Source: Selaginella moellendorffii (lineage: Eukaryota > Streptophyta > Lycopodiopsida > Selaginellales > Selaginellaceae). From it: a DNA stretch of 64,000 nt. Position numbers and translations under genes: made by a program. A model generated the notes under the pieces. That model saw nothing but the letters and a program-made list of their open reading frames with translations, had not been told where the DNA came from and ran no database searches. Position 1 is the first letter of the stretch. The number at the start of each line of letters is the position of its first letter. The stretch is taken from the NCBI RefSeq assembly GCF_000143415.4, contig NW_003314299.1, forward strand, positions 1,490,559-1,554,558. The letters run 5' to 3'. This document shows, piece after piece, positions 34,156 to 46,251 of the stretch.

Positions 34156-36813
34156 ATGGACGCCGCCAGTGAGACGACTTGTGGATCTTTGCTGCGGGAG
34201 CTCCAGGTAAGAGCTTCTTAGATCCTACATTGCGCGAATGGACACTGAAAATGGCACTGCGCAGCACATCTGGGACGAGGTCGGGGAGAGCGATGAAGAA
34301 AGAGATCGTATGTTACTCCAGTTAGAACAGGAGTGTTTGGAAGTTTATCGGCGAAAGGTGGATCAAGCAAACCATGGGCGAGCTAGGCTACACCGGGCTC
34401 TTGCTGATGCCGAGGCAGAGCTAGCTGCGCTTGTGTCTACACTTGGAGAAAGACCTATCATTGTGAGTTTCTTGGCTCTTGGATCTTTTTCTTGTTCTCT
34501 CTTTAAAATTTTTGTGTAGATCGAGAATCGTTTGGGCACGCTAAAGGAGCAGTTTGCAGCAGTTTATCCCATCGTCGAAGAGATGAAACAGAAGAAGGAG
34601 GAGCGCAGTAGACAAATTGCCGATGTGAGGTTCCAGATCCAGAAAATTCGTGGAGACATTGCGGGAGCTCCGATCAACGACACGCCGGTTGAGGAAGATT
34701 TAACGTTGAGGAAGCTTGAAGAGTACCAGCTTCAGCTGCAGGCGTTGCAAAAAGAAAAGGTAAGAGAGCTTTTTCTATACTGGATGGAACATTGAATGCT
34801 CTAACTATATGTCTTTATGTCTAGTGTGATCGAATGAACAAAGTCATGGAGTATGTGAATCTCATTCATGACTTATGTAGCGTTTTGGCTATCGACTTCT
34901 TGAAGACAGTGGGTGAAGTACATCCCAGCCTGGAGAGTCTAGAGAGCACTCACACAAGAAGTATAAGTAATGAGACGTTAGCAAAACTTCAAAACACGGC
35001 GCAACGATTGCAGCAAGAAAAGAAGGAGCGCATGATAAAGGTGATCTCTTTTCTTCTTTTTCGATTCAACCAAAACAATTGTTTATGCAGCTGCAAGAAT
35101 TGGGAGAGGCTTTGATTGAGTTGTGGAGCCTCATGGATACTCCGTCCGAGGAGCAGAACTGTTTTCAGCATATTACCTGCCATCTTGCTGCTAGAGATGA
35201 CGAAGTGACAACTCCTGGAGCGCTTTCTTTGGACGTCATGGAACAGGTTCAAAGCTATAAGACGTGTTTCCATAGAGTATCTTAACTGTTTCATTCTTCT
35301 GGCAGGCGGATTTGGAAGTTCAAAGGCTGAGCCATCTCAAGATTAGCAAGATGAAGGAGCTTGTGCTGAAGAAGCGATCAGAGCTCGAAGATATCTGCCG
35401 TCGCGCTCACATGGAATGTGACGAAAATGTGTCGGAAGAGAAGATCAGCGCTCTCATTGATTCAGGTAACGGCGATAACCGGCTTCTTTCTTACACGATC
35501 TAAATAACGTATCTTGAAGGTATGATTGATGCTGCGGACCTTCTCTCAAACATGGAAGACCAGATTGGCAAGGCGAAGGAGGAAGCATTCTACAGAAAAG
35601 AGATTATGGATAAGATCGAGCGCTGGATAGCAGCATGCGAAGAAGAAAGCTGGCTAGAAGACTACAGCAAAGACGAGAACAGGTACTCTGCCAGCAGAGG
35701 CGCACACTTGAACCTGAAACGTGCTGAACGTGCTCGTGCCACAGTCAACAAGCTACCAGGTATACTTTTGTTTTATTGACAGTGCGTGTATGCAATTAAC
35801 ACTTCCATGCAGCTCTTATCGAGTCGCTAAAGGCCAAAGCGAGGTCGTGGGAAGAAGAAAGAGGTGCTCCATTCTTCTACGACGGGGTATGCAATTCTCA
35901 TGCTCCATGCTGTTTATCCTTACGCTGTTTCGCCAGGTGAGCTTACTCGCAATGCTCGAAGAGTACAACCACTTGCGACGTGAAAAGGAAGAAGAGAAGC
36001 GACGGATGCGGGTAAGCATTTGCTTTCCTATAGCTACAGCCATGCGAAACAATCGTTTTCTGGCTGGCAGGATCACAAGCGCATCCAGGAGCAACTAATC
36101 ACCGAGCAAGAAGTTCTCTTCGGATCGCGTCCGAGTCCGATCAAGCCCAACAGCGTCAAGAAGACCGCGGGTCTAGGCGCAAGGACGATGAACGGCGCCG
36201 CCGGCGGCACTACGCCGGCCAACCGTCGTCTGTCCATGGGAGGAGGAGGAGGAGGAGGAGGCAGGAACGGACGCCTCGCAACAACACCAGCTCCAAAGCT
36301 CGAGGATAACAACGCAGGTGGGTCTGACAGTGAGATCGCTTCTGTCACCACCGATTATCGCCTGCAGGTGCCCATCCTCTGAGCTTCCAGCCCGACCGGA
36401 AGCCATTGACGCCACTCGTCTACCAGCAGCAGCAGCAGCAGCAGCAGCAGGCTTCCACGAGAATCATCAACTCTGCCGATTGCTTTGCCAGTCCGGTGAA
36501 GCCGACCTCGCTATCTCTAGGTGCCAAGCACAGCAACACCGGCATCGCGAATAACACCAGCTACACCAACAAGAGCAACAGCAGCACCACTTTATACAAG
36601 AAGTGCGAGCCGCTAGAGGAGGTGGTGATCACTCCAGTCGCCTCTAAGCAGGCCGACCAAGGGAGCTTGAGAAGCGGTGGCTCGCTGCTCGTCCCCGAGA
36701 TTGGCTCAGTTCTTCTTCCACACAATGCTCCAGGCATTGTTCCAAGCAGGCTACCGCAGCAGGAGATGGAGTACTCCTTTGAAGAAAGGAGGCTGCTGTG
36801 TCTAGCTAGGTAG
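34156..36813 (+). CDS. MAP65: Microtubule-associated protein MAP65 (Ase1/PRC1 family)
   Basis: Eleven exons (34156-34206, 34265-34462, 34520-34759, 34825-35040, 35091-35246, 35306-35465, 35520-35759, 35813-35886, 35937-36011, 36071-36317, 36368-36813) sum to 701 codons. MAP65 dimers cross-link antiparallel microtubules in the phragmoplast and cortical arrays. Seen in order: N-terminal [21 protein letters not shown]; a long coiled-coil dimerisation rod with [17 protein letters not shown]; the spectrin-like microtubule-binding region with [10 protein letters not shown] and [20 protein letters not shown]; and a basic patch EEKRRMRDHKR. The C-terminal tail is low-complexity, with a poly-Gly run (about 36240), nine Gln (about 36424) and Ser/Thr-rich stretches where mitotic kinases usually act. 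The paralogue class is not assigned. Confidence 0.94.
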
Positions 36814-37656
36814 GAATCTCATGTATATAGAGATTAACAGCAATTAGTTTACTACTCTGCCAAAGATGATCCTATCGTTGTTTCTTGTTGACGTGGTATG
36901 GTGTGTAGGGAGAAATCAAAAGAATATTTCGCAACAATGCAACATTGGGAAGATTTTGAGGGTGATTGTGCTGGATTCAGCAACTTTGGTGAAACTTGTG
37001 CATATGTGTTGGCAAATAAAAAATAAAGAGAAAAAAGGAAAAGAGAAACGTCACTTGATTTTGGTGCAACTCTTTGGACCGTCGATGCGAACTGTAACGT
37101 GGGGCGTTTATGGCGCTTGGATGCAAACTACCGCACGCTTTAATGATCATGGCTGCGATGTCATCCAATCCAGGCCGTCGAAAATGGAGAACGAATCGCG
37201 AATGCGTGATGATGGGGTGGAATTGTCATGCTCTCCAGAATGGAGCTCGAATCTTGAGAAAAAAAAGCAAGACAAAAAAAAAGATAAATATTTCCGAAAA
37301 ATCAATCCATTTCAAGTCAGTCTGATTGATCGCGAAAGCAGGAGGAGAAAATTAAAACGGGTCGATCATTCACTATGTGTAATTGGCAAGAACTAACCTC
37401 CAGTAAAAAGTTAAGAAAAAACTAGGAAGAAAAAAGAAGCTAGTGAAAATCTTTGTAGAGCTCCATTTTTTTTTGGTAGTCCTAGCGTCCCTCAAACCAA
37501 GCAATGTGTGTGTGTGCTCACTCGATGTGGACTCTCTCCTCTTCTCAAAGTAATTTTCCTTCCTTTTCTCCTCTCCTCCAATTTTTTCCTGAAGGGCTTT
37601 AGCGAGAAGGAAAAAAGAAAGAGGAGAGGGAGCGAGTGAAAGAAATTTGGGCTGCA
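36814..37656. other. MAP65 3' flank and neprosin upstream region
   Basis: About 840 bp without a supported gene. Purine-rich runs (37020-37060, 37255-37290) and a CT-rich region (37530-37580) before the next start are the only features seen. Confidence 0.4.
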
Positions 37657-39686
37657 ATGCGATGTTGTGGGTTTCCTTGTTTTGATAGAGCCAGGGCGGT
37701 GGTAGCGGTTTTTCTCGTTTTCTATTTGGTTTTGGGTGTGACTCTTGTTTTGGGCGATGACGATCGCGGCCGCCAGCGATCCCTGACAATCCAGCGCGTT
37801 CTAGAAAAGATCAACAAGCCAGGCGTCGCCAGCATCCAGGTCGGTAAGCATTTCCTTTTCTCCATTTTCCTTTCCTCCATTTGGGAAGTTCTCGACTAAA
37901 GAATCTTCTTCCTTGATGTTCTTCCTTAAATTATTCGTGGGTGAAGAGTCCTGATGGAGATATTATCGACTGCGTTCCCATCGCCAACCAGCCGGCATTC
38001 GATCATCCATTGCTGCAAGGCTCCAAGCTACAGGTTCTCATATAAATTCTCACTTCCTTAGAAATCTCCTCTAACCTTCATGCCTGCTTGTTTGATCGGT
38101 GGTAAACTTGGTTCCCACGTTTGCGTGTTTTCCTTCGAGCATTCGTAAAATTACGTGTTTCTTCTTGTTCTACCATTTTGCTCGAGGCATTGGTGTCACT
38201 GATCGAGCGAATTTTTTGCTATCAACTTTACAGATCTCGCCATCAAATTCCTCGTTTCTTCTGGCCTCCAAGAGTGGCAGAAAGATCCAGCAGCGATGGC
38301 ACCAAGCTGGCCAGCGTTGTCCCAAAGGCAGCATTCCAGTCCGCCGGACGCTCGAGCTGGACGTGGAGAGAATCGCTCAGCAGCGCGAAAATCACTCGAT
38401 CGATTCCTTTGCTCGAAAATCCCAGGGCCCTCCACACGTAGACAGCCACAAAAGCTTGCAAGCTGCGGTACCTTCTAGCTCCAGGCAACACGAGGTAAGT
38501 TTTTCTTTTTATTCTTCTTCATTGTTCCTCCAAGTTGATGCATTTGGATTCTTCTCTTCGATCCTTGTTTTCGTGCTGCTGTTTTCCTGTTCACTTTTGT
38601 CAGGTTTTATCTTCATTGCGGTACAGTTCATGTTCGCAACTTTGTCTCTGTGCAGCTTTCTTACACCTTTTCTTCTTTTTTTTTACTTTTTTCTTTTTTT
38701 TTTTGAGATTTAGCACGCAATTGCGTACGCGGAGGGTGTGTTTTACGGAGCCGAGGCCGTGATCAATGTATGGGATCCGTCAGTAGAAGGTGCAGATGAG
38801 TTCAGCCTCTCGCAAGTCTGGATTCTCTCCGGAACTTTCAATGTTGATCTCAACAGTGTTGAAGCAGGCTGGCAGGTATTCAAAACTATTTCTCAAAAAA
38901 AAAACAAAAAGACAAGAAAAAAGCAGAAACAACTCACAAGAATTTCCAGGTGAACCCCGCTCTCTACGGCGACAGGAATCCCCGATTCTTCACATACTGG
39001 ACAGTAAGAAGTTTTCTTGTTTTGTGTTCATCTTTCTCAGGCTTTTCCAAATATCTCAGAGTGATTCTTACCGTGGCACTGGCTGCTACAACCTTCTGTG
39101 CGAAGGCTTCGTGCAAATCAACGACCAAGTCGTGCTGGGCGGAGCAGTCGCACCCGTTTCATCACTTAACGGCGTCCAATACGACATCCGCATCCTCATC
39201 TTCAAGGTACACACAAAAACCTCCAAACTTTTCTCTTCAATCTTCTCAACATATCTCAAGCTCTAGAGAAAGAGATCTTCCATCGTCCCAAGAAACGTCT
39301 CACAAACTTTTTATTCACTTTCGCAGGACTTCATAACCGGCAATTGGTGGCTTCGCTATGGAGACGAGCTCATTGGCTACTGGCCTCCGCAGCTCTTCAC
39401 TCACTTGGCCGGCTTTGCAAACGTGATTGAGTGGGGCGGCGAAGTGGTGAACACGAGACCAAACAACAGGCACACGGCAACACAGATGGGAAGCGGTCAC
39501 TACCCGCAGGCAGGCTACGCGGTGGCCAGTTATCTCAAAAACCTTCGTGTGGTGGATCTCACCAGCTTGCTGCGCGGCCCGGCTAGCATTTTTACGCTGT
39601 CCACCAAGCCCGACTGCTACAGTATCCGATCCTCGGGTGGAACTTTCTTTTACGGGGGGCCTGGATTGAGTTCTTCCTGTCAATAA
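37657..39686 (+). CDS. Neprosin-domain protein, full-length secreted peptidase family
   Basis: Seven exons (37657-37839, 37947-38033, 38234-38494, 38714-38875, 38950-39003, 39060-39206, 39327-39686) sum to 418 codons, the usual length for plant neprosin-domain proteins. A hydrophobic [19 protein letters not shown] near the N-terminus is a signal peptide. The activation domain carries [10 protein letters not shown] and [11 protein letters not shown]. The C-terminal peptidase domain carries [65 protein letters not shown] and THMGSG-like [15 protein letters not shown]. The family uses paired glutamates and cleaves after proline in acidic secreted fluids. The start at 37657 was chosen because it is the first ATG before the signal peptide. 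It is the intact relative of the truncated gene at 20.8 kb. Confidence 0.9.
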
Positions 39687-40164
39687 CAAACAAATGTGTT
39701 AGACTGGAGGGAGGTGATTTCAAGAGGATGTTGGTGGTACAATTCCACTGATGATCAAAAACGTCAAGAGAAGGGCAAAAAGAGCAGATTGGCATTCAAT
39801 TTGACTAATAAGATTGATCTTCCAATTTATTCATGTGAGAGACAAGAAAAACTAAAGTTTAAAATGTTTATATGGTAATAAGAACAACTGAAATTTTTAA
39901 TTGCTTTTTAAAAATAATACAAAAATACCACAGTAGCATCAGATGACAACAAATAAGGCTTTCTTTCAGAAAATAAGAGTTTCTTAGAGGTGAGACTTTA
40001 TATATTATTGCTTGTGAATCTATTTATTTTGAGAGTTTTAATATGGAGTTAAGAGATGTTTTATTTCTACTTAGCTTAATTCAAAATCTATTATCAATTT
40101 CTCAGCTTATAAGTCAAAGTGTTCATTCCTATTTCCTAAAGTGATTTAAAGTACCTAAACTCTA
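39687..40164. other. AT-rich spacer
   Basis: Nothing coding is recognised. It ends abruptly where homology to the U-gene cluster begins (about 40165-40190). Confidence 0.4.
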
Positions 40165-40184
40165 CAATTTTTGGAGGTTTCAAC

Positions 40185-40868
40185 TATAGAACAACAAACT
40201 CCTGCAATCGCTCGCCCTCGAGAGGCCACCGCTGTCCGTGTTGCCGCACTACCATGCCATCTCGACTTGTACGCAGCACGCTCGCATCTGGCTTATTACG
40301 GCCACAACTTGAAGTTTTGTGCCTCTCCAGAGTTATATATGTTCAAGAGTTTTGTTGGACTAGATGGCCGGCTTGGGACGCAGGATTCTAGCACGCAAGA
40401 GGAGGAGGAGGTATGTACATGTTTCTGTGTGCAAGCTTTTATTCCTTTCTTTCTTGCCAGGTTCTAGCAAATGGTTTCTGCAAGTAGCGCACTCCGTCCT
40501 TCATGGAGAAAGCTGTGAGGGCCTGCACTATGGTAGACATGTGATACTAGCATCCATTCTTTAACACACATTAAAATCTTTGCATGATTTCTTTTTGTGA
40601 TGTTCTCCAGCCAAATGGAAAAGGCATGGTTGATGAACATGCGGCCAGAGGACTATGATCTCGCAAAGCCACCGGACATAGCGATGTGGCGCGCTTACAG
40701 ACAGTACGTTGGGCATCCCGTGGTGGTTCCGAAAGAGCAGCCCAAGATTGAAGGCCGCGTCCTTTCCACTATCAACTATAAATACACCCGCTACCTTCAC
40801 ACCGAGGCCTTCTCAAGGAAGGAGGAGGAGATTCCAATACCAGGACTTCTATGCTCGTTTCGTCATTA
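40185..40868 (+). pseudogene. U0: truncated copy of the unknown U gene (3' half only)
   Basis: Homology to U1 begins mid-gene (the AACAAACTCCTGC block; U1 equivalent about 43595). A short stretch coding for the GRYDLRIYYD region is partly deleted (about 40290-40315). TAG appears where U1 has TACAAG, and HPFF runs straight into TAA. The C-terminal block (MNMRPEDYDLAKPPD, HPVVVPKEQPKI) is still readable at 40630-40760. Not functional. Confidence 0.7.
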
Positions 40869-40929
40869 ATGTAATATCAGCTAGTTCAATGGAGTGATTT
40901 CTCTCTCTGAGGCGATGCTTAGATGGTTG

Positions 40930-41420
40930 CCTGCGTAGTGCACGCATGCTTAGAACGGCAGAGCTTCGATGCGATGTAACCTGTTTGAGCTAAGATGGAG
41001 CCATTCAACTTAAATGCGAGTGAGAAGAGATACTACGATGGGCCATTATGTGGACACGACCAAGTTCGAGGCTCTGGTATGTGAGAAAATCTTTCTCCTG
41101 GCTTTGATTTCCTTTTTCCCTCCTTTCTTCCAGGACGCAGTGCAGAGGTAGACACTTTGAACGCCTCACGTGAAAAGTTAAAGAAGTTTCCGAGCACGAC
41201 ATTTCCCCTCGAGATATCGGGCTCATAAAGAAGCAGATTGCTGACGCGCTGGAGCCTGGAGATATGGTGCTTGTTTTTTATTGTACGGCATTGTCATGCT
41301 TGGTAGTAGTATTCTATTGTCTTGGGTATGCCACTCACGCTAGCAGTATTCCTTTTGTCTTTCACTGAATGCATGCATATGCTTGTGCCTAGCTTATACA
41401 TCTCTGTGGATCTTGACGAG
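40930..41420 (+). other. V segment: duplicated fragment of unknown coding origin
   Basis: 41030-41230 contains two exon-like pieces, MGHYVDTTKFEAL then, after a GT...AG gap, VDTLNASREKLKKFPS. This is followed by a block reading IADALEPGDMVLVF. The same pieces occur inverted at 50000-50280, and the last block also at 44940-44990. The gene of origin is not recognised. Confidence 0.4.
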
Positions 41421-41429
41421 ATGAGCCAC

Positions 41430-42170
41430 ATTTCTACTGAGTAGTAGGAACATTCAGGTTAGCAGTGATTTTCAAAAGCGTAGTTTTGCTCCTTGTCCTC
41501 CGAGAAACTGACCTCTGGTTGTCGCAGTAGAAAGCTGGTCGACATGTCCCAGCCACCCGGTCAAATAAATCTAGTGACATGGGCAAAGACCGCTGCTCAA
41601 CAGCAAGGAGGGACTGGAGATCCTCGGCTCTATACAATGTTCCATTTGACAACCTCGTCAGGGTGGCAGCGATCACCTCCAGCCGGACGTCTCTCACAGG
41701 CCTCTCATGCAGTCGTCCAGGCGTTGAAGCTAATATACAACGACTCGGACGCCAGCGACGGTATCGTGTCCGGCAATGGCAGCATGCCCAGGGAAAGCCA
41801 GCAGCAGGACGTAAAGTCGAGGAATCCTTTTGTCGGCGGTGGTGGAGCGTACGCAAGCGGTGGTGGTGGTGGTGGTGGTGACGACGAGAGAATTCGCACT
41901 GCGGCGAGACACGGCTGGGAGAGTGACTCGTTCAACAGCATTGACTACGACTCTAGGACGTTTGGTGGAGATTACCAAGGACGCTTCGGCTTGATCGATG
42001 TCGCCGCAGTGGGAGATGACGCGCATTGCTGCTGCTCCCCCAGCTTGACAGTGCTACCGAGTGAGAAACACGCAGTGAGTGTTGGTGCTACTGCGGTACA
42101 AGCGGGACGATGCTAACAGGAACGACCATAGTGACATTTGGCTGCTATAGTTTTTAGAGGGAGCGGGGCG
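41430..42170 (+). pseudogene. R1: 3' fragment of the ALE2-like receptor kinase
   Basis: Carries the end of an intron (AAAAGCGTAGTTTTG) and part of the last exon of the kinase at 55.0 kb: [17 protein letters not shown] (kinase C-lobe), then, after frameshifts, [20 protein letters not shown], the Gly-rich tail and the tail's serine-rich block. No catalytic lobe, HRD or DFG remains. Most of the exon start present in R2 ([10 protein letters not shown]) is deleted here. Dead. Confidence 0.75.
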
Positions 42171-42435
42171 GCGATGGTGGTTGGCGGAGATAGAAGGGAT
42201 AGATTGATCATTGTTTCACACAGGCTAGTCGTATTCTTGCTCGAGATGATGGTTTCGAGCTCGGCTTCTCATCGATTTGGATTTTCTTGCTGGGTGTTTG
42301 CTACTGGAGTATAGCAAGATCACGGGAGCAAAAGAAGGCGAGCTTGAGTTCCTGGCTCGGGAAACAAGCTGTCTATGCCAGAGTATCGAAAAAACGGCTT
42401 AATAGTAAACGTAGGGCACAGTATTGCGCGCAGCA

Positions 42436-44317
42436 ATGCTTTCCAGTTCTTTTCGTAGAAGTCTCTCGACGCTAGGCAGTTTTTCTCCGCTGCCCTCGCT
42501 TGGTCGTTTGTCTCCGCTTCCGGGCAGTTTATCTGCGGATCTGAGGCGTACGCTTCATCTATCGCCCGTGTATCGTACCGAGATTTTGAAACCAGGGGTA
42601 GGATTTAATGATCTTGTCAACGCAAGGGGTATTGGCTATGCTGGGGCCATGTCCAAGTTCGTCGCCAAAGCTGCACGGCCGCATGAGGAGGAGGCAGCGG
42701 CGATGGACGTGCACGAATGCGTGTGCATAGATGCCATGATCGCCAAATGGCATGCTGAAGATCCAGACGAGACGCTGTTCCTGGTGCTGGCACTCTGCTA
42801 CATCGCCCGCCTCTCCGATGCCGAGAGGAGCGCGTGCGCTGCAACGCTGGGCTGGGACGGCGCGCGAGCGCGGATGGACTGCATGGTTGATTTCGCTCGC
42901 CGGGTGCTCCTCTCGCAGACTCCAATCCTTGACTCGTTAGAAGCATCGAGGCAAGAGGAGGAAGTGACCGGTCACCTGGAGCGTTTGTGGAGCGCGTTTT
43001 GCAGGGAGAGGAACATGAAAGGTTTGTAACTTTTCTTGGTTTTCTAATGACGGTTTTAGATCTTTGTTTTGGAAGTGTGCTCCAAGGAGGTGGTGCGCAC
43101 TGATATCGATATGGATTTCTTTCCTGCAGAGCCTTACCGCAAGCCTTGCAATGGGGAATTTAGATGTAAGAAGTTTTTTATTTACCTGGTTTCTCTTGTC
43201 GACAACTCTTTCAGGGCGCTGCAAAGGGGACGTGGAGGAGAAGTGGGACATCAAATTCTCCCCTCTGAGTACCACGTTTGCGGGGGAAGTGCCAAAGCTA
43301 CTGGACTTGGTATCCAAAGTTGTGAACAGCGACTTCTTCTTTTTTCACCCGGTGGACAACATGGTGAGTAACTCAAATTCTTGAAATCTCTGATCTTTAT
43401 AAGTTCTGTCCACAGGGGTGGAATATGCGATCGGTTGTGCGTGACCAAGCTCGACGAGACCAAGTAAAATTGGTTTACTCGCTGCTTGCAGGACATCGAG
43501 TCCCGCCGCCTTGGCCGTTTGTCGAAATGGACGGCGTCATGTCTGCACCCCTGCGGGTCAAGGAACTGGTACTGCTGCTCGAAGGGATTCACAACAACAA
43601 ACTCCTGCGATCGCTCGCCCTCGAGAGGCCACCGCTGTCCGTGTTGCCACACTACCATGCCATCTCGACTTGCACGCAGCACGCTCGTATCTGGCTTGGG
43701 CGCTACGACCTCCGAATCTATTACGACCACAAGTTGACGTGTAAGTTTTGTGCCTCTCCAGAGCTATATATGTTCCAAGTGTTTTGTTGGACTAGATGGC
43801 CGGCTTGGAACACAGGATTCTAGCACGCAAGAGGAGGAGGAAGTATGTACATGTTTGTGTTTGCAAGCTTTTATTCTTTTCTTTCTTGCCAGGTTCTAGC
43901 AAATGGTTTCTACAAGGAGCGCACTCCGTCCTTTATGGAGAAAGCTGTGAGGATGTGCACTATGGGAGAGATGTGGTACTAGCATCCATTCTCTAACACA
44001 CATTAAAATATCGGCATGATTTGTTTTTGTGATACAGGGTGTCCTCCAACGAAAAGGAAGAGGCATTGCTGATGAACATGCGGCCAGAGGACTACGATCT
44101 CGCAAAGCCACCGGACACAGCGATGTGGCGTGCTTATAGACAATACGTTGGGCATCCCGTGGTGGTTCCAAAAGAGCAGCCCAAGATTGGAGCAGCCCAA
44201 GTCCTTTCGGATATCAACTATGAATACACCCGGTACCTTGGCTGGGAGACAAAGTCGAAACACAGCGAAGATGGTCTCTTTCCACTACCCGTACCAACTC
44301 TCCATGAAATCTTATAA
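42436..44317 (+). CDS. U1: intact-looking copy of the unrecognised U gene
   Basis: I do not recognise the family. The first exon (42436-43021) starts MLSSSFRRSLSTLGSFSPLP, an Arg/Ser-rich organelle-targeting-like leader, followed by helical sequence with MDVHECVCIDAMIAKW and ETLFLVLALCYIARLSDAER. Later exon-like blocks: EVCSKEVVRTDIDMDFFPAE (about 43072-43167), KFSPLSTTFAGEVPKLLDLV (about 43215-43362), MRSVVRDQARRDQVKLVYSL to LGRYDLRIYYDHKLT (about 43416-43740), a short DSSTQEEEE exon, then ANGFYKERTPSFMEKAVRMC, and a last exon from 44038 with MNMRPEDYDLAKPPDTAMWR. The junction after exon 1 (GTTTGT donor, TTTTAG acceptor) does not keep frame as read, so the structure, or even function, is uncertain. 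Confidence 0.55.
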
Positions 44318-45110
44318 ATTCTGTATGAAGAGTAAAGAATATATCTAGAATATCCCGGCATATTCTAAAGTATTTTTTAAGCCTGTTAAACTAATCAATT
44401 CCGGATAATATTGTTTATCTGTAATACAATTTTTTTGAGGCGCACTTGCTGCATCCTCATGCATATCCTGGAATTCGTTCAATACAAGCTTGGCGTGCGA
44501 GCAAGCGAGTTAGGGGAGGTTTCCAGGGTACAGGGCAACACTCGTGAGATTTTGTTCCTTCCAAAGTTCCTTACACATGACAGTTTGTGTGCTTAAATCA
44601 GTGGAAACCACGAGTCAGGAGGCGTTGTTTCATCAACCATGTTCAAATTCCCGTGCAAAATAGAAATCTGGTTTGTAGTTCTAAAATGGAGAAAAACTGA
44701 CATATAAATTTGTTATTTTTTCTTCTTTGCAAGGTGTTAAATTGACTATGGTCTCTTATGCTTCTGTATTGCCGACAACTGGTTGGTCATGGGATCCACG
44801 CTTTACTGGTTCTATGCCAGGTACCTGCATGTCCATAGAATTTGTAGCGTGTGAGAGCTAGCTAGGTTGCTTGTTTTTAGTTTTCCAGCGTTACAACAAC
44901 TCGGCAGTGCGGCATGCTCAACTTGACGACTTGCCCGTCCTTACTGTGCAGATTGCTGACGCGCTGGAGCCTGGAGAAATGGTGCTTGTTTTTAATTGTT
45001 CGGCATTGTCATGCTTGGTAGTAGCATTCTATTGTCTTGGGTATGCCACTCATGCAAGCAGTATTCCTTTTGTCTTTCACTGAATGCATTGCTTGTGCCT
45101 AGCATATACA
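44318..45110 (+). other. U1 3' flank with duplicated non-U blocks
   Basis: Holds the AT-rich dispersed repeat (about 44335-44385), a block at 44735-44830 with an exon-like frame containing TTGWSWDPRF, and 44880-44990 (RYNNSAVRHAQLDDLPVLTV then IADALEPGEM). All but the last block recur inverted at 46252-46960. Origin unknown. Confidence 0.4.
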
Positions 45111-45119
45111 TCTCTGTGG

Positions 45120-45960
45120 ATCTTGACGAGATGAGCCACATTTCTACTGAGTAATAGGAACATTCAGCTAAGCAGTGATTTTCAAAAGCGTAGTTTTGCT
45201 CCTTGTCCTCCGAGAAACTGGGCTCTGGTTGTCGCAGTTACATAGCTCCAGAGTACGCAATGACCGGACATCTTTTGGTGAAGAGCGATGTCTACCTCTA
45301 CGGGGTCGTGCTACTGGGGCTACTGTCGGGCAGAAAGCCGGTCGACATGTCCCAGCCACCCTGTCAAATAAATCTAGCAACATGGGCAAAGACCGCTGCT
45401 CAACAGCAAGGAGACTGGAGATCCTCGGCTCTAAATAATGTTCCATTCGACAACCTCGTCAGGATCACCTCCAGCCGGACGTCTCTCACAGGCCTCTCAT
45501 GCAGTTGTCCAGGCGTTGAAGCTAATGTACAACGACTCGGACGCCAGCGACGGTATCGTGTCCAGCAATGGCAGCATGCCCAGGGAAAGCCAGCAGCAGG
45601 ACGTAAAGTCGAGGAATCCTTTTGTCGGCGGTGGTGGTGATGGCGGTGGTGACGACGAGAGAATCCGCACTGTGGCGAGACACGGCTGGCAGAGTGGCTC
45701 GTTCAACAGCATTGACTACGACTCTAGGACGTTTGGTGGAGATCGGGCAGGGAGGCAGAACGCACTGTCAAGCTGGGGGAGCAGCAGCAATGCGCGTCAG
45801 CTCCCACTGCGGCGACATCGATCAAGCCGAAGCGTCCTTGGTACCGAGCGAGAAACGCGTAATGGGACAGTGAGTGAGTAGGCGCTACTGCAGTACAAGC
45901 GGGAAGATGCTAACAGGAACGACCATAGTGACAGTTTTTAGAGGGAGCGGGGCGGCGGGG
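45120..45960 (+). pseudogene. R2: 3' fragment of the ALE2-like receptor kinase
   Basis: Begins with a remnant of the penultimate exon (DEMSHIST, then stops), intron sequence, then the last-exon start [20 protein letters not shown] and [13 protein letters not shown] frameshift follows near [11 protein letters not shown], after which another frame keeps [20 protein letters not shown] and the C-terminal tail to GTVSE. More of the kinase is kept than in R1, but there is no ATP-binding lobe. It lies in the spacer of the inverted duplication. Confidence 0.78.
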
Positions 45961-46251
45961 TGGTGGTGGCGGAGATGGAAGGGATGGATTGATCATTGTT
46001 TCACGCAGGCTAGTCGGATTCTTGCTCGAGATGATGGTTTCGGCTTCTCATTGATTTGGATCTTCTTGCTGGGTGTTTGCTACTGGAGTATAGCGAGATC
46101 ACAGGAGCAAAAGAAGGCGACCTTGAGTTCCTGGCTCGGGAAACAAGCTGTCCAGAGTGCAGGATGGTGATAGTTTGTAGCATATGATATCGTTGATGAC
46201 AGAGCCATTTGTGGCGAGAGCTCGGGCTACACCTCGAGGCGTTTTCCTGGT

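Noticed and set aside
36421-36450. CAG run as a stand-alone microsatellite
   Set aside because: It encodes the poly-Gln part of the MAP65 tail in frame, so it is described within that gene.
41493-42116. 207-residue plus-strand ORF as a functional gene
   Set aside because: It is a frameshifted piece of the ALE2-like kinase last exon (R1), lacking the catalytic lobe.
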